Shown: positions 58,075 to 64,000 of the stretch, piece by piece
Position numbering within the stretch: the stretch's first letter is position 1
Layout: each line of letters starts with the position of its first letter
Source: Kondoa malvinella
Taxonomy: Eukaryota; Basidiomycota; Agaricostilbomycetes; Agaricostilbales; Kondoaceae
Length of the DNA stretch: 64,000 nt
Assembly: GCA_039545315.1 (NCBI GenBank)
Contig: BCIM01000003.1
Span: forward strand, 105,941-169,940
Direction: 5' to 3'
Program-made: the position numbers and the translations under genes
The notes under the pieces: model-generated
What the model saw: the letters and a program-made list of their open reading frames with translations, nothing else
Database searches by the model: none
Told to the model about the DNA's origin: nothing

Positions 58075-61000
58075 ATGCTCATCCTGCCTGGCCCTTCTCC
58101 CTTTTCGGATGCAAAACGAAAGTCCCTACTTGCAGCACTGCAAAAGCGAGTTCCTGCTATAGAATCCGTTGATGCGCTCTATATCCACTTTGTTCGACTG
58201 CTGCCTGACACTGCTCTGCCGCTACCCAAGCTTGTCGACGAGACTTTGAACGGACTGCTCGTCTACGGAGACAATATTGCTCTGTCAGACACCAAACAGC
58301 GCCTTTCTGCTATTCTCAATGGGTCGAAAGATGGCCAGAATGTACTCTTCATCACTCCAAGAGCTGGAACAAAGTCACCTTGGTCAAGTAAGGCAACCGA
58401 CATTGCCAAAATGTGTCAATTGGGCTCTCATGTACTTCGACTGGAGAGAGGTCTCGCCTATGCTGTAACAAAATTGGACGGCGCAGTACTTTCCCAGCAA
58501 GAGATTCACCTCATCTCTCCGCTCATCCATGATCGCATGACTCAAGTCATCCTTACCCAACCTCCAGCAGAAGAAGAGCTTTTCCGCGAATCTCCTCCAG
58601 CCCCTCTGCGTACAATAGATCTCCTCAGTGCCGGTCCACATGAAGCCAAAACAAAGCTCATAGAAGCAAACGTCGCTCTCGGTCTCGCTCTAGCCCATGA
58701 TGAAATTGATTACCTCGTTCAAGCATTCGTCACCGAAGGCCGCAACCCGACAGATTGTGAACTCTTCATGTTTGCTCAAGTCAACTCTGAACATTGCCGA
58801 CACAAGATCTTCAACGCCAGCTGGACAATCGATGGCGAACACAAGGAGAAATCACTCTTTTCCATGATTCGCAATACGCATAACCTACATCCGGAGCACA
58901 CGCTCTCAGCCTACTCTGATAACGCTGCTGTACTGGAAGGGTACAAGGCACCTCGTTTCTCAGCTTCAGAAACTGGCTCTTACACTTCGAATGAAGAAGA
59001 CATGCCTATTCTCATCAAAGTCGAAACGCACAATCACCCTTGTGCAGTCTCGCCCTATCCTGGAGCAGCAACTGGATCAGGAGGAGAAATCAGAGACGAA
59101 GGCGCAGTGGGTCGAGGATCGAAACCTAAAGCTGGTCTATGCGGTTTCACAACTTCCAACCTCCTCATTCCTGGCTACGAACAACCTTGGGAAGAAGATT
59201 TCGGCAAACCTGCTCATTTAGCCAGCGCCTTCGATATTATGATAGAAGGACCTCTAGGCGCTTCTGCTTTCAACAATGAATTCGGTCGACCTTGTCTTGC
59301 TGGTTATTTCAGAACGTTTTCAGAAGCTATGCCGCCCAACAGTCTACTCAGTAATCAGAGGGAAATCAGAGGTTACCACAAGCCGATCATGATTGCTGGC
59401 GGTCTTGGGAATGTCCGACCTCAATACGCTCTGAAGGACAAGATTACTCCTGGAGCACACATCATCGTCTTGGGCGGTCCTGGCATGTTGATTGGCCTAG
59501 GTGGAGGAGCAGCAAGTTCTCTGGCCAGCGGATCAAGTTCGGTAGATCTGGACTTCGCAAGTGTGCAGAGAGAGAACCCGGAAATGCAGAGGAGGTGTCA
59601 GCAAGTGATCGATGCGTGTGTCTCTTCGGCCCATAATCCAATTCAGTCAATACATGATGTGGGCGCTGGAGGAATATCAAACGCTTTGCCGGAATTGGTA
59701 CATGATGCGGGATTGGGAGCGGTGTTTGAGTTGAGAGATGTTTTGTTTGATGATCCTGGAATGAGTCCTCTGGAGATATGGTGCAACGAGTCGCAGGAAC
59801 GATATGTGATGGCTGTTGGTCCGGAAGATTTGGAGCGGTTCGAAGCGATTGCGAAGCGAGAGAGGTGTCCTTATGCTGTTGTTGGAAGAGCGACGCAAGA
59901 GCAAGAGCTGGTCCTCAAAGATCGCTTGTTTGGCAATGAGCCTATTCATCTTGGTATGCCGACCTTGTTTGGCAAAGCACCCAAGATGGCTCGTCGAACA
60001 GATACCGTCTCTCCTTCTCGCCTACCTTTCTCTCTTTCCTCTTCCATGACGACCATCGATTCAATATCAACGGCTATTGAACGTGTCATGAGACTGCCAT
60101 CCGTCGGATCAAAGGCCTTCCTCATTACCATCGGCGACAGAAGCATTACCGGTCTGGTTGCGCGCGATCAAATGGTTGGCAAATGGCAAGTACCAGTTGC
60201 GGATGTCGCCGTAACTCGGTCAAGCTATGGTTTCGACTGCTTGACTGGTGAAGCAATGGCAATGGGAGAGCGAACACCTTTGGCATTGCTCAGCGCTTCG
60301 GCTTCAGCAAAGATGGCCGTCGCCGAATCGCTCACCAACATGGCCGCTGCCAACATTGAAAGCCGAAATCACATCAAGCTCAGCGCCAACTGGATGTGTG
60401 CGGCCAATCATGAAGGCGATGGGGCCGCTTTGTACGAAGCTGTTCAAGCCGTCGGTATGGAGCTCTGTCCAGCTCTGGGCATCAGTATTCCAGTGGGCAA
60501 GGATTCAATGTCCATGAAGACACGCTGGCAGACGGGCGAAGACAAGTTCCAGGAAATCACTGCTCCTCTCTCCCTTATTGTCACTGCTTTTGCACCTGTT
60601 CACAACATTGAGCGAACTTGGACACCAGCTTTAGCCAGTCTCGAAGAATCCAAAGAGCCGACTGTGCTTGTGTTTGTCGATCTCGCAATGGGCCAACAAC
60701 GCCTCGGTGGTTCAGCTCTAGCTCAGGTCTTCCGTCAAGTCGGCTCTGAAGCTCCAACAGTAGAAGCCGCACTTGTTTTCAAGCACTTCTTTGATGCTTG
60801 CCAAACTCTGCATCGTGACCATCCTGATCTGGTTCTGGCATATCACGATCGATCTGATGGAGGTCTGTTCACAACGCTCGCTGAGATGGCCTTTGCCGGA
60901 CGATGTGGTATCGAAGTCATGCTAGACTCTATGCCAGAAAAGAGCGACACTTTGGCCACTCTCTTCAACGAAGAATTAGGCGCAGTGTTCCAAGTTCGTC

Positions 61001-62154
61001 AATCGCAGCTTCAAGAGTTCACCAAAGTCTTCATCTCGCATTCTTTCCCTACGACGCACATCCACTCGATTGGTCAAGTAGGAACAGTCGCTGGCGACCA
61101 TGACATTACTTTGGTTCTCGATGGCACTTCGATATGGTCGTCTAGCGTCGCCCAACTACAGATGGTCTGGGCCGAGACTTCGTATAAGATGCAAAGCCAT
61201 CGTGACAACCCAGAGACTGCTCTAGAAGAGTTCTCAAGGATCGGCGCGACTCATGATCAAGGCCTAGAATACTCTCTGACTTTCGACCCAGCTGCAGCTT
61301 TCCCTCTCGAGCGATCCATCGGCAGCTTGGGCGATCGACCTAAAGTCGCCATCTTGCGAGAACAAGGAGTCAATGGGCACACCGAGATGGCCTGGTCTTT
61401 CACAGCAGCCGGTTTCAATGCTGTTGACGTCCACATGACCGACATCCTGTCTGGTGCAGTCTCGCTCTCGTCATTCAAGGGTATTGTTGCATGTGGTGGT
61501 TTCAGCTATGGTGATGTCCTCGGTGCTGGATCTGGATGGGCTCGCTCAATCCTGCTACACGAACTTGGTCGCGTCGAATTCGCCAACTTCTTCGAACGAA
61601 GAGACACTTTCGCCCTTGGCGTCTGTAATGGCTGCCAATTCCTCTCTCAGCTACGCGACATTATTCCTGGAACAGAACAGTGGCCGTTATGGAAGCCCAA
61701 CAAGAGTGAACGGTTCGAAGGTCGTGTCTGCATGGTCGAGATCATGGACCAGAATGCCTCAAGCAAAGATATCACTCCTTCAGTCTTCCTGCGCGATATG
61801 GCTGGCTCTCGATTCCCAGTCGCTGTAGCACATGGAGAAGGTCGAGCCCAATTTCCCCAAGGCGTCAAATCAGCAGACTTTATCGCTTCTTCCGGATTGA
61901 GCGCTGTGCGTTTTGTCGATTCTGCTTCCAACTATGCACCAGCCGAGTCCTACCCAGCCAACCCGAACGGAAGTCAAGGCGGTCTTACTGGCGTGTCGAC
62001 TCCTGATGGTCGAGTACTGGCGATGATGCCGCATCCCGAACGGTGCAGTATGAAAGAAGCGAATTCATGGTACCCGAAAGCGCAAGGAGATCAATGGGAA
62101 GGCAGAGGGCCATGGGTTAGGATTTTCCAGAATGCGCGCAAATGGGTAGGATAG
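58075..62154 (+). CDS. ADE6: phosphoribosylformylglycinamidine synthase (FGAM synthase)
   Basis: A single exon of 1359 codons, the standard eukaryotic length. The enzyme converts FGAR to FGAM with ATP and glutamine, step four of purine synthesis. The N-terminal FGAR-AT domain precedes the synthetase core with EHCRHKIFN and [23 protein letters not shown] (parts of the nucleotide and substrate sites), and IHDVGAGG. A second AIRS-type half follows ([16 protein letters not shown]). The C-terminal glutaminase has [13 protein letters not shown], the nucleophile in LGVCNGCQ (about residue 1180) and MPHPER with the His of the triad. It is intronless although its neighbours have a coding intron every 100-150 nt. 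Confidence 0.98.
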   Translation: MLILPGPSPFSDAKRKSLLAALQKRVPAIESVDALYIHFVRLLPDTALPLPKLVDETLNGLLVYGDNIALSDTKQRLSAILNGSKDGQNVLFITPRAGTKSPWSSKATDIAKMCQLGSHVLRLERGLAYAVTKLDGAVLSQQEIHLISPLIHDRMTQVILTQPPAEEELFRESPPAPLRTIDLLSAGPHEAKTKLIEANVALGLALAHDEIDYLVQAFVTEGRNPTDCELFMFAQVNSEHCRHKIFNASWTIDGEHKEKSLFSMIRNTHNLHPEHTLSAYSDNAAVLEGYKAPRFSASETGSYTSNEEDMPILIKVETHNHPCAVSPYPGAATGSGGEIRDEGAVGRGSKPKAGLCGFTTSNLLIPGYEQPWEEDFGKPAHLASAFDIMIEGPLGASAFNNEFGRPCLAGYFRTFSEAMPPNSLLSNQREIRGYHKPIMIAGGLGNVRPQYALKDKITPGAHIIVLGGPGMLIGLGGGAASSLASGSSSVDLDFASVQRENPEMQRRCQQVIDACVSSAHNPIQSIHDVGAGGISNALPELVHDAGLGAVFELRDVLFDDPGMSPLEIWCNESQERYVMAVGPEDLERFEAIAKRERCPYAVVGRATQEQELVLKDRLFGNEPIHLGMPTLFGKAPKMARRTDTVSPSRLPFSLSSSMTTIDSISTAIERVMRLPSVGSKAFLITIGDRSITGLVARDQMVGKWQVPVADVAVTRSSYGFDCLTGEAMAMGERTPLALLSASASAKMAVAESLTNMAAANIESRNHIKLSANWMCAANHEGDGAALYEAVQAVGMELCPALGISIPVGKDSMSMKTRWQTGEDKFQEITAPLSLIVTAFAPVHNIERTWTPALASLEESKEPTVLVFVDLAMGQQRLGGSALAQVFRQVGSEAPTVEAALVFKHFFDACQTLHRDHPDLVLAYHDRSDGGLFTTLAEMAFAGRCGIEVMLDSMPEKSDTLATLFNEELGAVFQVRQSQLQEFTKVFISHSFPTTHIHSIGQVGTVAGDHDITLVLDGTSIWSSSVAQLQMVWAETSYKMQSHRDNPETALEEFSRIGATHDQGLEYSLTFDPAAAFPLERSIGSLGDRPKVAILREQGVNGHTEMAWSFTAAGFNAVDVHMTDILSGAVSLSSFKGIVACGGFSYGDVLGAGSGWARSILLHELGRVEFANFFERRDTFALGVCNGCQFLSQLRDIIPGTEQWPLWKPNKSERFEGRVCMVEIMDQNASSKDITPSVFLRDMAGSRFPVAVAHGEGRAQFPQGVKSADFIASSGLSAVRFVDSASNYAPAESYPANPNGSQGGLTGVSTPDGRVLAMMPHPERCSMKEANSWYPKAQGDQWEGRGPWVRIFQNARKWVG

Positions 62155-62204
62155 ACGTGTGATATATGTGAGTTTGACATTTTTCAGATGACTTGGTATG
62201 CATG

Positions 62205-63542
62205 CTAATCGAAGGGTACACGTTTTACAGAATTGGATATTGGTACTACTCGTTGCCCGTTGGTTTGGGCCGCGCCAAAAGCAGAAGGAACAGGTATGCC
62301 GCAACCTGCAAAACACTCAGTAAAGCTCAATGTTTTTGCCAGGCAGCACTCACAATCACCCCACATCTCTCCTCGCACATGAATATGACCATGCTCGTCT
62401 TTCTGCACGGAGTCGGCATCGGAAGGTTCGGCTTCAAGAGGAACAGGGAAGGGTAGAAGAGGACCAAAGTAGATGTGTTGTGCGACGGGTAGCTTGGCGA
62501 GAACTTCGGCTCTGTACATTTTGATGAGGCCAGAATTGACTTTGTCCCATGTTTTGACCTGGTCGAATGATGAGCGCGATCAGACATGGATGTGGAGATT
62601 CTCATACACCTGAAATGTCGTCGAGCATTGGAGAATGCCATCGAAGAGAGGCTGTCTTGATCTGCAGCAGGGTGTCAGTCGGCGGCTCAGCACAACAGGC
62701 AGCAAAACTTACCCCATTGATGAACTTGATGCATGCAAGGTACATGTAGTCTTTTGAGAACTCGTTTAGAATGTCTGGATTGTGTATAGACTTTGGCGTG
62801 ATGTGCTTGTGTCCTGTACGGACGTGGATGAGTAAACGACCGGAAGTCGCAAGCTGAAACAGTACCATACCTTTTAGCTGAGCTGCTCCGAAGAGGAAAG
62901 GCAAGAAGTGGTAGTCGTCGAGTCCCCATACTCCATGCGATCCTGATACAGACTTATAAGCGAAGAGCAGTGTCAAAGCGATCCTGACTGACCTGCTGGC
63001 TCAAGCCAATAATTGCTCTGGATGACCCGCATCACTTCCATGTATTTCCAAAACACTTTTGTCACCAAGGCAGTGTACTCTTCCTCCTTGACCAAACCCA
63101 GCTTGACCAGACACATGAGCCAGCATAAGAAATTCAGCTCCATGCCACTGCCATAGTCAATCCTCGTCCTGTTGCCCCAGCATTCCGTAAAGTAGACAGA
63201 TAGCTCTGGTATCCTCTCTTGAGCCAGACCAGGTATACCGGTGTGCAATTCAGGCGAGGCAGCCAATATCTTGTCATAGAGAGTTTTGAATGCTGGATTC
63301 CCGAACCTCGACATCTTGTTGTCTACCGCTGGAGTCTCTTCTGTCAATTTAACTACAGAGTCCAGAATGCCCAGCAACGAGTCTATCACGGCAGATTGCT
63401 GGCATGGCGCGGTAAGCTTGACGTTCGTGCACGCCGCGTTCAAAGTCTCGATGAAGGATACAATTTCTGCATGTGTTCGCGACTCGAGAAACTTTTCGAG
63501 TGACTCTGGTGAGATGATACGCTTTACTGGGAGATTGCTCAT
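62205..63542 (-). CDS. PP2A activator PTPA (peptidyl-prolyl isomerase, Rrd family)
   Basis: Exons 62993-63542, 62871-62942, 62713-62813, 62608-62661, 62354-62558 and 62205-62305 give 360 aa. Conserved PTPA motifs are [83 protein letters not shown] and [17 protein letters not shown] activates PP2A-family phosphatases by helping metal loading in the active site. Whether it corresponds to yeast RRD1 or RRD2 is not resolved. It converges with ADE6, with 50 nt between stop codons. A longer N-terminal start at 63728 is possible but less likely. Confidence 0.92.
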
Positions 63543-64000
63543 GCTGTCGTGTTCGAGCGTCAACATATGTGGATCCGGGAAGTCATGAGTTGTTGCATGC
63601 CTCCGATTTCTCTTTGCAGCGCTGCAGCTATGAGCCAGCGTGTCTTCCTTATGCTGGTATACTCTGTTGGTCTCTGCCGTTCGTGAAGTGTCGCTCTGTC
63701 TTTTGCGCGTGATGACTTTCTTGTACAATCTTCCGGCCCGCCCGCCTGTCTGCCAATGGCTATAATGCTCTTGCCTTCACTATTCAATATGTCCACTCCT
63801 GTCTCGAGTAATTCTAGCCAAGTGTCGGTCTGTTTACGCCGCTGAACTGCCTTCAGCCAATGACAATGCTTTGGGCATGGCGCAATTCTGGGGCAACCGG
63901 TAGCTCCAGGCAGCGCTTAACGTGTTCTCCCGAGCTCGCTGAACTATTGGCTATCAGATCAGATAGCAACTTTCAGACTTTTTGACCTGTTCTCTCTCTC
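63543..64000. other. region upstream of PTPA
   Basis: About 460 nt to the window edge that should hold the PTPA promoter. No further gene was recognised. Confidence 0.4.

Noticed and set aside
1..64000. bacterial-type systems (operons, CRISPR arrays, phage or IS elements)
   Set aside because: The window is intron-rich eukaryotic DNA; no repeat-spacer array, integrase or transposase was seen.

Overview
This window is nuclear DNA of a fungus, most likely a compact basidiomycete genome. The genes have eukaryotic structure: about 180 spliceosomal introns can be placed from reading frame and conserved motifs, mostly 45-60 nt long with GT..AG ends and CTAAC/CTGAC-like branch sites. The families are fungal: SEA/GATOR2 Mios homologue, PPG1, SNU23, USE1, a CPL1-domain secreted protein, GPI-anchored oxidases. 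I cannot name the species. Exon models were built by hand. In every multi-exon model the summed coding length is a multiple of three, but none has been checked against RNA.

Layout. 0.8-9.8 kb: an intronless mitochondrial-type protein, kynurenine formamidase (BNA7) 18 nt downstream and in frame with an ABC-F ATPase, a MYND-finger protein and a small unknown protein. 10.3-18.1 kb: mitochondrial S-adenosylmethionine carrier, cytosolic isoleucyl-tRNA synthetase, splicing factor SNU23, and an NmrA-like NAD(P)-binding protein split into 12 exons. 18.6-24.0 kb: a small unknown, a membrane-anchored histidine-acid-phosphatase-like protein, a GPI-anchored GH26-like glycosidase, and a small Cys-tailed protein carrying RLRGG. 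24.5-32.4 kb: ribosomal protein RPS0, a bZIP factor, the Mios/Sea4 homologue and a C2H2 zinc-finger protein. 33-46 kb: DHHC palmitoyltransferase, CPL1-domain secreted protein, SNARE USE1, a YMC1-like mitochondrial carrier, a P-loop NTPase, a single-pass membrane protein, ESCRT-III VPS60 and a cytochrome P450. 46.7-51.3 kb: two tandem GPI-anchored FAD oxidoreductases, divergent from the P450. 51.3-55.5 kb: a gene-poor stretch with one intron-containing tRNA-Ser(GCU) and short repeats. 55.5-63.5 kb: a Cys/His protein converging on and overlapping PP2A-like phosphatase PPG1, the intronless purine gene ADE6, and the PP2A activator PTPA.

The genes are mostly unrelated housekeeping functions. Possible functional groupings are the P450 with the paired oxidases, and PPG1 with PTPA on either side of ADE6. 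The most unusual feature is gene architecture: a 4-nt internal exon inside the codons for a catalytic DHHC motif, 8- and 9-nt exons in the NmrA-like gene, three GC-AG introns in one carrier gene, and an optional 78-nt intron carrying a stop codon.
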